Shown here piece after piece: positions 8,529-14,588 of a stretch of 14,588 nucleotides of DNA. The stretch is from Chloroflexota bacterium. Lineage in GTDB: Bacteria > Chloroflexota > Anaerolineae > UBA3071. Every line of letters begins with the position of its first letter. The stretch's first letter is position 1. The translations under genes were made by a program, and so were the position numbers. The DNA lies in the NCBI GenBank assembly GCA_014383605.1, contig JACNHM010000333.1, positions 1 to 14,588 on the forward strand, written 5' to 3'. The notes beneath the pieces are model-generated. The model did no database searches, was not told where the DNA came from, and was given only the letters and a program-made list of their open reading frames with translations.

Positions 8529-9062
8529 TTGGACAGGGACGTCGAAATGCATCCACTGGTGAAATTGGCCCAAGAGACAATCGAAATGTACGTGCGCGAG
8601 GGACGCACGCCGGAACCGCCGGCGGAGCTGCCGCCGGCGATGCAGCGGCAGGCCGGCAGCTTCGTCTCCATCCACAAGCGCGGAGGGCTGCGCGGCTGCA
8701 TCGGCACCATCGAGCCCACTCAGGCCAACGTGGCCGAAGAGGTGATCCAGAACGCTGTCAGCGCTGCCACCCGCGATCCCCGCTTCCCGCCGGTGACCGC
8801 CGAGGAACTGGCGGACCTGGACATCAAGGTGGACGTGCTCACCGAGCCGGAGCCGGTGCAGAGCCTGGATGAGCTGGACCCCAAGCGTTACGGTGTCATC
8901 GTGCAGTCGAAACGCAACCCCTGGAAGCGGGGGCTGCTGCTGCCGGATCTGGAAGGCGTGGATACCGTCGAGTACCAGGTGGAGATCGCCCGCCGCAAGG
9001 CGTTGGTGCGTGCCGACGAGCCAGTGCAGTTCTATCGCTTTCGAGTAGAGCGCTATGCCTGA
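8529..9062 (+). CDS. amrA: AMMECR1-domain protein (AmmeMemoRadiSam system protein A family)
   Basis: A single AMMECR1 domain protein of 177 residues, starting at TTG on the strength of a GGAGGTGA site; an ATG six codons in (8547) is the alternative. Family marks are [15 protein letters not shown] (8-22), [19 protein letters not shown] with the invariant LRGCIG at 54-59, [30 protein letters not shown], and [17 protein letters not shown]. The biochemical role of this family is not established; bacterial members often sit beside a Memo-family protein and a radical-SAM enzyme. Neither partner is visible here, and the gene has its own promoter between two amino-acid operons. The N-terminal MDRDVE lies outside the conserved domain. 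Confidence 0.9.
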   Translation: MDRDVEMHPLVKLAQETIEMYVREGRTPEPPAELPPAMQRQAGSFVSIHKRGGLRGCIGTIEPTQANVAEEVIQNAVSAATRDPRFPPVTAEELADLDIKVDVLTEPEPVQSLDELDPKRYGVIVQSKRNPWKRGLLLPDLEGVDTVEYQVEIARRKALVRADEPVQFYRFRVERYA

Positions 9063-9076
9063 AGCAGCCAGGTTCC

Positions 9077-9131
9077 GTAGTAGCGACTTCAGTCGCCTTG
9101 CGGCTTGAACGGTGACTGAAGTCACTACTAC
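9077..9131 (+). repeat. Long palindromic repeat after the AMMECR1-family gene
   Basis: Two 21-base arms, 9077-9097 and 9111-9131, pair at 20 of 21 positions (one C-A mismatch, one G-U) around a 13-base loop. The core is GACTTCAGTC / GACTGAAGTC flanked by GTAGTAG / CTACTAC. No U-tract follows (AGACCCCCC), so it is not a standard terminator. It looks like a mobile or REP-like palindrome; similar GTAGTAGCGACTTCAGTCGC elements seem common in such genomes, from memory only. Confidence 0.7.
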
Positions 9132-9163
9132 AGACCCCCCTTCCTGCAACGCGAAGTGCGTTT

Positions 9164-9192
9164 TTGACAAGAAGTTGCTTTCGTGGTATCAT
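9164..9192 (+). promoter_or_regulatory. Sigma70 promoter of the aromatic amino-acid operon
   Basis: TTGACA (9164-9169), 17-base spacer, TATCAT (9187-9192) preceded by TGG (extended -10). The predicted start near 9199 is about 22 bases before the leader-peptide start, a spacing typical of attenuator leaders. Confidence 0.8.
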
Positions 9193-9221
9193 CGGCGCAA
9201 TCCAAACAGGGAGAACTGCAT

Positions 9222-9332
9222 TTGTCTGCTCAATCGAGCGTGTACGTGTGGGCCTACTATTATTATTTCACCTTTGCCAGCATCCTGAAGCCTGGCCCGT
9301 CGTCGCACGCTCGCCCGGAGGGAACAGCGTAG
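9222..9332 (+). CDS. Aromatic-rich leader peptide (attenuator) of the aroH-pheA-aroF-tyrA-aroA-aroE operon
   Basis: A 36-codon open frame starts at TTG (9222) eight bases after AGGGAG (9208-9213) and ends at TAG (9330-9332). Codons 7-18 read VYVWAYYYYFTF: five Tyr, two Phe and one Trp within twelve codons, followed by an ordinary tail (ASILKPGPSSH...). This is the pattern of trp, phe and his operon leader peptides, where ribosome stalling reports shortage of the charged tRNA. It sits between a strong promoter and a terminator hairpin ahead of aroH, and the downstream genes make chorismate, Phe and Tyr. It is too short for normal gene calling. A GTG at codon 7 could also initiate but has no good ribosome site. 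The stable product itself probably has no function. Confidence 0.8.
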   Translation: MSAQSSVYVWAYYYYFTFASILKPGPSSHARPEGTA

Positions 9333-9379
9333 TCTCCTACCGAAAGGACAAAGTTGATCATCAAGCGTGGCGCCGACGA
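9294..9379 (+). promoter_or_regulatory. Candidate antiterminator of the aromatic attenuator
   Basis: Three blocks in the leader-peptide tail, GGCC (9294-9297), TCGTCG (9300-9305) and CACGCT (9306-9311), can pair in order with GGCC (9380-9383), CGACGA (9374-9379) and AGCGTG (9364-9369). That is 16 bp with small bulges. The pairing consumes the left arm of the terminator. GGGCC at the Trp-Ala codons (9250-9254) can pair with GGCCC (9294-9298) as a competing 1:2 hairpin. A ribosome held on the Tyr/Phe codons would break that hairpin and leave 9294-9311 free. Confidence 0.6.
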
Positions 9380-9398
9380 GGCCCACGCTTTCTGTTTT
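9363..9398 (+). terminator. Attenuator terminator upstream of aroH
   Basis: AAGCGTGG (9363-9370) pairs with CCACGCTT (9383-9390); after one bulged C, GCC (9372-9374) pairs with GGC (9380-9382) around a 5-base loop. TCTGTTTT (9391-9398) follows. The stem ends three bases before the aroH ribosome site, so it can act only on transcription reading into the operon. Confidence 0.75.
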
Positions 9399-9410
9399 CA
9401 TGGAGGAATC

Positions 9411-9788
9411 ATGCCTTGCCGAGGTGTGCGCGGCGCCACCACCGCCGCAGCCAATACGCCCGAAGCCATCCTGTCCGCCACGCGGGAACTGCTGGAAGCG
9501 CTCGTCGCCGCCAACGATCTGGCGCCATCCGATCTGGCCAGCGGTATCTTCACGACGACGCCAGACCTCAACGCCGCCTTTCCCGCCCGCGCTGCTCGTG
9601 AGCTGGGCTGGACCGAGGTGGCGCTGCTGTGTACCCACGAAATGGACATGCCCGGCGGCCTGCCCCACTGCATCCGCGTCCTCCTGCACTGGAACACGGA
9701 CAAGGCCGCCTCCGCCGTGGTGCACGTCTATCTCAGAGGAGCGAAGAGTCTGCGTCCCGATTGGCTGGAAAGGAGCGAGACCACGTGA
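9411..9788 (+). CDS. aroH: Chorismate mutase, AroH class
   Basis: Rearranges chorismate to prephenate, the branch step to Phe and Tyr. The ATG at 9411 follows GGAGG (9402-9406); an ATG at 9354 would translate the terminator hairpin and is rejected. The product is 125 residues, the size of the Bacillus subtilis trimeric enzyme, which forms its active site between subunits. Aligning with that enzyme gives R7 in VRGATT, C74 and E77 in [12 protein letters not shown]89 in CIRVLL, and Y107 in HVYLRGA: the full substrate-binding set. It is the first structural gene after the attenuator. Its stop overlaps the pheA start (GTGA), so the two are translationally coupled; pheA here has no mutase domain, so this gene supplies that activity. 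Confidence 0.93.
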   Translation: MPCRGVRGATTAAANTPEAILSATRELLEALVAANDLAPSDLASGIFTTTPDLNAAFPARAARELGWTEVALLCTHEMDMPGGLPHCIRVLLHWNTDKAASAVVHVYLRGAKSLRPDWLERSETT

Positions 9789-10618
9789 CGGTAGCATTCC
9801 AGGGGATTCCAGGAGCCTATTCCGAAGAAGCGATCCGCCAGTTCTTCGGGCCGGGTGTGGACGTTCTGCCCTGCCAGACGCTGGCCGAGGTTTTCGACGG
9901 GGTAGAGGACGGCGAGGCCGACCAGGGCATGCTGCCTGTGGAGAACGCCATCGCCGGTTCGGTGACTCGTTCCTACGAACTGCTGATGGATCGTGACCTG
10001 CGAGTACAGGCCGAGGTGATCTTGCGCGTGCGGCACATGCTCGTGGCCGCCCCCCACACGCCAATGAGCGATCTGAAAAAGGCCCGCTCCCATCCTCAAG
10101 CCCTGGCCCAGTGCCGGCAGTACCTGCTGCGCCACAGCCTGGAGCCGGTCCCCAGCTTCGACACCGCCGGCAGCGCACGGGACCTGGCCCAGCACCCGGA
10201 GCCGGACACAGCGGCCATCGCCAGCGCCCTGGCCGCCGAACTCTACGGCCTGCAGATCCTCGACCGCGACATCGCCGACCTGCCCTTCAACTACACCCGC
10301 TTCTTCGTCCTGGGCACCGAGGACCCACCCCGCGCCCAGCGCAGCAAGACCTCGCTGATCTTCGCCGTCCGCCACAGTCCGGGCGCTCTGTACCACTGCC
10401 TGGGCGAGTTCGCCTCCCGCAACATCAACCTGACCAAGATCGAATCCCGCCCGCGGCGCAACCAGCCCTGGCAATATCTCTTCTACCTGGACTTCGAAGG
10501 ACATTGGCAGGACCCACCCTGCGAGGCGGCGCTGCTGGGGTTGCTGCGCCGGGCCTCCTTTGTTAAAATGCTGGGCTCCTATGCGGCGGCCACGACACCC
10601 TTCGAAGAAGAGACTTGA
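9785..10618 (+). CDS. pheA: Prephenate dehydratase with ACT domain
   Basis: Converts prephenate to phenylpyruvate for phenylalanine. The GTG at 9785 is chosen: it overlaps the aroH stop by four bases, follows AAAGGAG (9769-9775), and puts the conserved [14 protein letters not shown] at residues 3-16. The longer open frame from 9629 reads through aroH in another frame and is not credible. The product is 277 residues and monofunctional. Catalytic marks are [10 protein letters not shown] (51-60) and [10 protein letters not shown] with the T-R-F triad at 171-173. The C-terminal ACT domain has GAL (200-202) and ESRP (220-223), the phenylalanine-binding motifs, so feedback inhibition by Phe is expected. 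aroF follows after 35 bases. Confidence 0.93.
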   Translation: MTVAFQGIPGAYSEEAIRQFFGPGVDVLPCQTLAEVFDGVEDGEADQGMLPVENAIAGSVTRSYELLMDRDLRVQAEVILRVRHMLVAAPHTPMSDLKKARSHPQALAQCRQYLLRHSLEPVPSFDTAGSARDLAQHPEPDTAAIASALAAELYGLQILDRDIADLPFNYTRFFVLGTEDPPRAQRSKTSLIFAVRHSPGALYHCLGEFASRNINLTKIESRPRRNQPWQYLFYLDFEGHWQDPPCEAALLGLLRRASFVKMLGSYAAATTPFEEET

Positions 10619-10653
10619 CTCTCGCCCCCATTCTCACCTGGAGGTACTCTGCC

Positions 10654-11688
10654 ATGATCGTCGTCATGAAACACGGGGCCACGTCCCGACAGATCGCTAA
10701 CGTCACCGCCCGCATCGAGCAATTCGGACACCGCGTGCACCTCTCAGAAGGAGTGGAGCGCACCATCATCGGCGTGATCGGCAATGGCCGTCCTTTGGAC
10801 AGGGAACAGATCGTGCGCTGGGATGGTGTGGAAAAGATCGTGCCCATCCTGCACCCCTTCAAGCTGGCCAGCCGTGATTTCAAACCGGAAGACACCGTCG
10901 TCTGCCTCAACGGCATCTGCGTCGGGGGGAAAGAGGTGATCGTGATGGCCGGCCCTTGCGCGGTGGAGAGCCGAGAGCAACTGCTGGAAACGGCCCAGGC
11001 GGTCAAGGAGGCCGGGGCGACCATCCTGCGCGGCGGCGCCTACAAGCCGCGCACCTCGCCCTACAGCTTCCAGGGGCTGGGTCGGGAAGGATTGGAGTTC
11101 CTGGCCGAGGCGCGTGAGCAAACGGGCTTGCTGGTAGCAACCGAAGTCGTGTCTCCGGAGCAGGTGCCGCTGGTGGGAACCTACGCCGACATCCTGCAGA
11201 TCGGCGCCCGCAACATGCAAAACTACACCCTGCTGCAAGCCGTGGGCAAAGCACACAAACCGGTGTTGCTGAAGCGGGGTATGATGTCCACCGTCGAGGA
11301 ACTGCTCATGTCGGCCGAGTACATCCTCTCCCAAGGCAACGACCGGCTCATGCTCTGCGAGCGGGGCATCCGCACCTTCGAGACCTACACCCGCAACACG
11401 CTGGACATCAACGCCGTCCCCCTGCTCAAGCAGCTCACGCACCTGCCGGTGATCGTGGACCCCAGCCACGGCACCGGCAAATGGGAGTTGGTGGCTGCCG
11501 TCTCGCGGGCGGCGGTGGCTGCCGGCGCCGATGGGCTGCTCATCGAGGTGCACACCCACCCGGAACAAGCGCTTTCCGATGGTGCACAATCGCTGAAGCC
11601 GGAACGTTTTGCCGACCTGATGGTCGAGTTGCGCCGCGTGGCCTCGGCAGTGGACCGCACGCTGTCCGGAGGAGATAGATGGGCGTGA
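10654..11688 (+). CDS. aroF: 3-deoxy-7-phosphoheptulonate (DAHP) synthase, type I-beta with ferredoxin-like regulatory domain
   Basis: First enzyme of the shikimate pathway, joining phosphoenolpyruvate and erythrose 4-phosphate. The ATG at 10654 follows GGAGG (10640-10644); an upstream in-frame start would overlap pheA. The product is 344 residues. Residues 1-68 ([10 protein letters not shown]..., [16 protein letters not shown]) are the ferredoxin-like domain known from the Thermotoga enzyme, where it mediates Tyr/Phe feedback. The barrel contains AGPCAVES with metal ligand C103, [16 protein letters not shown] (126-141), [14 protein letters not shown] with H272, E298 in [10 protein letters not shown], and D309 in ALSDGAQSL. 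These positions almost coincide with the Thermotoga numbering. The tyrA start overlaps its last ten bases. Confidence 0.94.
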   Translation: MIVVMKHGATSRQIANVTARIEQFGHRVHLSEGVERTIIGVIGNGRPLDREQIVRWDGVEKIVPILHPFKLASRDFKPEDTVVCLNGICVGGKEVIVMAGPCAVESREQLLETAQAVKEAGATILRGGAYKPRTSPYSFQGLGREGLEFLAEAREQTGLLVATEVVSPEQVPLVGTYADILQIGARNMQNYTLLQAVGKAHKPVLLKRGMMSTVEELLMSAEYILSQGNDRLMLCERGIRTFETYTRNTLDINAVPLLKQLTHLPVIVDPSHGTGKWELVAAVSRAAVAAGADGLLIEVHTHPEQALSDGAQSLKPERFADLMVELRRVASAVDRTLSGGDRWA

Positions 11689-12545
11689 ATGATCTGTGCA
11701 GCGCCCAGGTGAGCATCGTGGGATTGGGACTGATGGGCGGCTCGCTGGCTGGCGCGCTGCGCGGCCAATGCAGGAGCGTCGTCGGCGTGGCGCGACGGAC
11801 TGAGACGATCGAAGCCGCGCTGGCGCAGGGGCTGATTGACCGGGGCACCACCGACCTGGCGGGTGGCGTGCGCCAGGCGGACGTGGTCGTCCTGGCGACG
11901 CCCGTGCGCGTCGTTATTCAACAACTGGCGGAGATCGGGCCACTCCTGCCCCAAGGCTGCCTGCTGATGGACCTGGGCAGCACCAAGGCGGACATCGTCG
12001 CCGCCATGGCCCGGCTGCCCGAGCACGTGCAGCCTCTGGGCGCACACCCCATGTGCGGCAAGGAGGTGTCGGGGCTTGAGGTGGCCGACGCAGCGATCTA
12101 CCAGGGCCGCACGTTCATTCTCTGCCCGCTGCCGCGCACCTCGCAGGCGGCGCTGGCGCTGGGCCGCAGCCTGGCCAAAGCCGTCGGCGCACAGCCCCTG
12201 GTGCTGGAAGCAGATCGCCAGGATGTCCTGGTCGCCACCCTCAGCCACCTGCCCTACCTGCTGGCCTGCGCGCTCGTGGCTACGGCCGATGCCACCACCT
12301 CCGCCGACCCGGCGGCGTGGGAGATCGTGGCCGGCGGCTTCCGCGATACCTCCCGCGTGGCCGGCAGCGACGTCACCATGATGATGGACATCCTGCTGAC
12401 CAACCAGGAAGAGGTGCTGAAGGCGCTCAGGGCCTTCGGAACGCAACTGCACAACCTGACTCGCCTCGTGGAGGCCGGTGACGAAGAGGAGATGCGAGCA
12501 GCGCTGAGCCGCATCCGCCAGGAACGGATGAGGATGTTCCCATGA
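11679..12545 (+). CDS. tyrA: Prephenate (or arogenate) dehydrogenase
   Basis: NAD(P)-dependent oxidative decarboxylation of prephenate to 4-hydroxyphenylpyruvate, or of arogenate to tyrosine; sequence alone does not settle which. The ATG at 11679 follows GGAGG and overlaps the end of aroF by ten bases. The product is 288 residues. The Rossmann motif [15 protein letters not shown] spans 11-25. Other marks are DLGSTKADI (98-106), [12 protein letters not shown] with catalytic His 123, and SHLPYLLA (189-196). The usual HPMAGSEKSG reads [10 protein letters not shown], a modest deviation. There is no C-terminal ACT domain, so control may rest on the attenuator and on DAHP synthase feedback. Its stop overlaps the aroA start (ATGA). 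Confidence 0.92.
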   Translation: MGVNDLCSAQVSIVGLGLMGGSLAGALRGQCRSVVGVARRTETIEAALAQGLIDRGTTDLAGGVRQADVVVLATPVRVVIQQLAEIGPLLPQGCLLMDLGSTKADIVAAMARLPEHVQPLGAHPMCGKEVSGLEVADAAIYQGRTFILCPLPRTSQAALALGRSLAKAVGAQPLVLEADRQDVLVATLSHLPYLLACALVATADATTSADPAAWEIVAGGFRDTSRVAGSDVTMMMDILLTNQEEVLKALRAFGTQLHNLTRLVEAGDEEEMRAALSRIRQERMRMFP

Positions 12546-13834
12546 GCCAGTTGACCGTACGATCCGGCGCACCGCTGCGCGGGTGGGTGCGCGTGCCGGG
12601 AGACAAATCCATCTCCCACCGGGCGCTGCTGCTCGGTGCCCTGGCCGAGGGGACGAGCCGCGTGAGCGGCTTCCTGCCCGCCGCTGATTGTCAGGCCACG
12701 CTGCGTTGCCTGCGCCAGCTGGGCGTGGAGATCGAGGAACTGGATGACACCACACTGATCGTGCACGGGCGAGGACTGCACGGGTTGCGCCCGCCAAGCG
12801 AACCGCTCGACTGCGGCAACTCGGGCACGACGATGCGGCTGCTGAGCGGCATTCTGGCCGGACAGCCCTTCCGCAGCGTGCTGACCGGCAGCGCGCAGCT
12901 CCGCCGGAGGCCCATGGCCCGTATCACCATCCCGCTGCGGCAGATGGGCGCGCAGGTGACCGATACGGACGGCCACGCGCCGCTGACCATCGAGGGGGGA
13001 CGCTTGCAGGGCATAGACTACACGCTGCCGGTGGCCAGCGCCCAGGTCAAATCGGCCATCCTGCTGGCCGGGCTGTACGCCGACGGCCCCACGACGGTGC
13101 GAGAGCCAGTGCCGACGCGCGATCACACGGAGCGGATGTTGCAGGCGATGGGGTGGAAATTGCGGATTGCGGATTGCGGATTGCGGATTGAGCCGGGGCA
13201 GCGATTGCGGGCATTGGACATTGTCGTGTCGGGAGATTTCTCGTCGGCGGCGTTTCTCATCGCGGCCGCGGTGCAGGTGCCAGAGTCTGAGGTGACCATC
13301 GAGGGCGTGGGGGTGAATCCCACCCGCACCGGCGCGCTGGAGGTGCTGGAGGCCATGGGCGCCGACATCCGGGTGGACAACGAGCGGGACTGCAGCGGCG
13401 AGCCGGTGGCTGACCTGACGGTGCGGGCCAGTGAGCTGCGGGCGGCGGAGATCGGCAGTGCGTTGATCCCCCGTCTGATTGACGAGCTGCCGCTGCTGGC
13501 CCTGGTGGCCACGCAGGCGCGGGGCACGACGCGGATTGGCGATGCCGCCGAGCTGCGGGTCAAAGAAACGGACCGCATCGCCACCACCGCGGCCGAGTTG
13601 CGCAAGCTGGGCGCGGAGATCGAAGCCCTCCCCGATGGGTTCGTGGTCCAGGGGCCATCGCCACTGAAGGGAGCTACAGTGGACAGCCACGGCGACCATC
13701 GTCTGGCCATGACGCTGGCTGTGGCCGGGCTCCTGGCCGCGGGCCAGACGCGGGTGTGTGACGTGGAGTGCATCGCCGATTCGTTCCCCGGCTTCGCCGC
13801 GACGCTGCGCCGGCTGGGAGGTGGCATCACGTGA
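12542..13834 (+). CDS. aroA: 3-phosphoshikimate 1-carboxyvinyltransferase (EPSP synthase)
   Basis: Transfers the enolpyruvyl group of phosphoenolpyruvate to shikimate 3-phosphate. The ATG at 12542 overlaps the tyrA stop by four bases. The product is 430 residues, a normal length. Marks are [21 protein letters not shown] with K22, [18 protein letters not shown] (90-107, the Bacillus-like GNSGTT version), [14 protein letters not shown] (167-180), RDHTERML, D314 in [14 protein letters not shown] (341-345) and [11 protein letters not shown]. Residues 206-217 ([12 protein letters not shown]) are encoded by a heptanucleotide tandem repeat, in a region normally forming a variable surface strand before the GDFSSAAF motif. 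The enzyme should remain functional because all catalytic motifs are intact. The aroE start overlaps the stop (GTGA). Confidence 0.95.
   Translation: MSQLTVRSGAPLRGWVRVPGDKSISHRALLLGALAEGTSRVSGFLPAADCQATLRCLRQLGVEIEELDDTTLIVHGRGLHGLRPPSEPLDCGNSGTTMRLLSGILAGQPFRSVLTGSAQLRRRPMARITIPLRQMGAQVTDTDGHAPLTIEGGRLQGIDYTLPVASAQVKSAILLAGLYADGPTTVREPVPTRDHTERMLQAMGWKLRIADCGLRIEPGQRLRALDIVVSGDFSSAAFLIAAAVQVPESEVTIEGVGVNPTRTGALEVLEAMGADIRVDNERDCSGEPVADLTVRASELRAAEIGSALIPRLIDELPLLALVATQARGTTRIGDAAELRVKETDRIATTAAELRKLGAEIEALPDGFVVQGPSPLKGATVDSHGDHRLAMTLAVAGLLAAGQTRVCDVECIADSFPGFAATLRRLGGGIT
13159..13190 (+). repeat. Heptanucleotide tandem repeat (ATTGCGG) inside aroA
   Basis: Four exact copies of ATTGCGG (13159-13186) followed by a partial fifth (ATTG). 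Since 21 bases are seven codons, translation cycles as LRIADCG then LRI. It keeps the aroA frame. Unlike the two intergenic repeats in this window, no inverted half is visible. Confidence 0.92.
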
Positions 13835-14588
13835 TCGAGGTCAACGGACAAACGCAGCTCCTGGGGATCATGGGCTGGCCGGTGGAGCACACGCTGTCGC
13901 CGACCATGCACAACGCCGCCTTTGCCGCCCTGGGCCTGAACTGGGTCTACCTGGCCCTGCCCGTGCCGCCCGGCCAGGTGGAGGCCGCGCTGCGGGGCAT
14001 GGTGGCCCTGGGCTTTCGCGGGGCCAACGTGACCGTGCCCCACAAACAGGCGGTGATGCCCTATCTCGACCGCATCACCGAGGCCGCGCAGGCCATCGGA
14101 GCGGTGAACACCATTGTCGTGGGGGAAGATGGGCGGCTGTCGGGGGACAACACCGACGGGATGGGGTTCCTCGCCGATTTGCGGGAAAGAGGTTTCCAGC
14201 CACGCGGCCGGCGAGCGCTGGTGCTGGGCGCCGGGGGCGGGGCACGGGCGGTCGTCTACGCGCTGGCCACTGCCGGCGCGCAGGTGACCATCCTCAACCG
14301 CACCCTGTCCCGGGCCGAACTGCTGGTGGAGCACCTGGCTCCCGCCGTTTCCCCCGGCTCCCTCAATTGCCGCAGCCTCGACCACGATGCCCTCGCCGAG
14401 GAAGCCTTTCACGCCGACCTCCTGGTCCACACCACCCCCGTGGGCATGTGGCCGCACGAAGAAACGTCGCTCTGGCCAGACACGCTGCCCTTTCCGCCCC
14501 ACCTCCTGGCCTGCGACCTGATCTACCGGCCCCCGGAGACGAAGCTGCTGCGACAGGCGCGGCTGGCCGGCGCCGAGACCATCAACGG
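13831..14588 (+). CDS. aroE: Shikimate dehydrogenase, 3' end outside the window
   Basis: NADPH-dependent reduction of 3-dehydroshikimate to shikimate. GTG at 13831 overlaps the aroA stop and follows GGGAGGTGG (13816-13824). 252 codons are visible before the right edge with no stop. Marks are GIMGWPVEHTLSPTMHNAAF (12-31, shikimate binding), GFRGANVTVPHKQAV with catalytic K72, AIGAVNTIV, GDNTDGMGF with D109, and the dinucleotide motif VLGAGGGARAV (131-141) followed by LNRTLSRAE. HTTPVGMWP further on is also typical. Most of the expected length of about 270-290 residues is present. The end of the operon lies beyond the window. Confidence 0.95.
   Translation, partial: MIEVNGQTQLLGIMGWPVEHTLSPTMHNAAFAALGLNWVYLALPVPPGQVEAALRGMVALGFRGANVTVPHKQAVMPYLDRITEAAQAIGAVNTIVVGEDGRLSGDNTDGMGFLADLRERGFQPRGRRALVLGAGGGARAVVYALATAGAQVTILNRTLSRAELLVEHLAPAVSPGSLNCRSLDHDALAEEAFHADLLVHTTPVGMWPHEETSLWPDTLPFPPHLLACDLIYRPPETKLLRQARLAGAETIN

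Noticed and set aside
8507..8535. TTGACA just before the AMMECR1-family gene as a second promoter
   Set aside because: The position 17 bases downstream reads TGGACA and already lies inside the gene.
9354..9410. Upstream ATG for aroH at 9354, adding 19 residues
   Set aside because: It has a poor ribosome site and would translate the attenuator terminator; known AroH proteins begin at the position of the 9411 ATG, which has GGAGG in front.
9193..9410. T-box riboswitch controlling the aromatic operon
   Set aside because: No T-box antiterminator core or specifier-loop architecture is visible; the aromatic-rich translated leader explains the region better.
9629..9784. Extended N-terminus for pheA in the frame open from 9629
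   Set aside because: The extra 52 residues are aroH read in another frame; the family begins at the [14 protein letters not shown] motif right after the GTG at 9785.
11385..13699. Long minus-strand frames opposite tyrA and aroA (11385-12797 and 12254-13699)
   Set aside because: Both lie opposite well-conserved enzymes and overlap each other. The translations are Arg/Ala/His-rich without domains, and the stretch [10 protein letters not shown] is just the translated heptamer repeat.

Overview
The window is a dense run of amino-acid biosynthesis genes, almost all on the + strand, in GC-rich DNA with strong G/C third-position bias. The gene content suggests a bacterium of the Chloroflexota (Anaerolineae/Caldilineae-like): a plant-type cystathionine gamma-synthase behind a SAM-I riboswitch, a CimA citramalate synthase next to leuB/ilvE, a Thermotoga-type DAHP synthase, an AroH-type chorismate mutase, and families of 7-8 nt tandem repeats. 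The phylum is an inference; no rRNA or other marker is present.

Region 1 (3-5355) holds branched-chain amino-acid genes: leuB (5' end outside the window), ilvE, cimA, and a LeuA-family gene. Its catalytic domain has lost nearly every catalytic residue, while the allosteric domain is intact. The LeuA-like gene has its own consensus sigma70 promoter overlapping the cimA stop. CimA supplies citramalate for 2-oxobutyrate and isoleucine, LeuB serves both the leucine and citramalate routes, and IlvE does the last transamination.

Region 2 (5377-8411) is a methionine/aspartate unit: promoter, SAM-I riboswitch with an unusually long repeat-built hairpin in its P3 loop, a candidate antiterminator/terminator switch, metB and lysC. 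Region 3 (8414-9062) is a single AMMECR1-family gene with its own promoter and a TTG start.

Region 4 (9063-14588) is an aromatic amino-acid operon: promoter, a 36-codon leader peptide containing VYVWAYYYYFTF, a candidate antiterminator and terminator, then aroH-pheA-aroF-tyrA-aroA-aroE. Most junctions overlap by 4-10 bases; pheA and aroF are separated by 35 bases. aroE runs off the right edge. The leader looks like classical ribosome-mediated attenuation sensing Tyr, Phe and Trp for the shikimate trunk and the Phe/Tyr branches together.

The most unusual items are the LeuA-derived probable pseudoenzyme, the multi-aromatic attenuator, the repeat insertion in the riboswitch, and a heptanucleotide repeat translated inside aroA. 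All structure and homology calls were made by eye; no searches or folding calculations were run.
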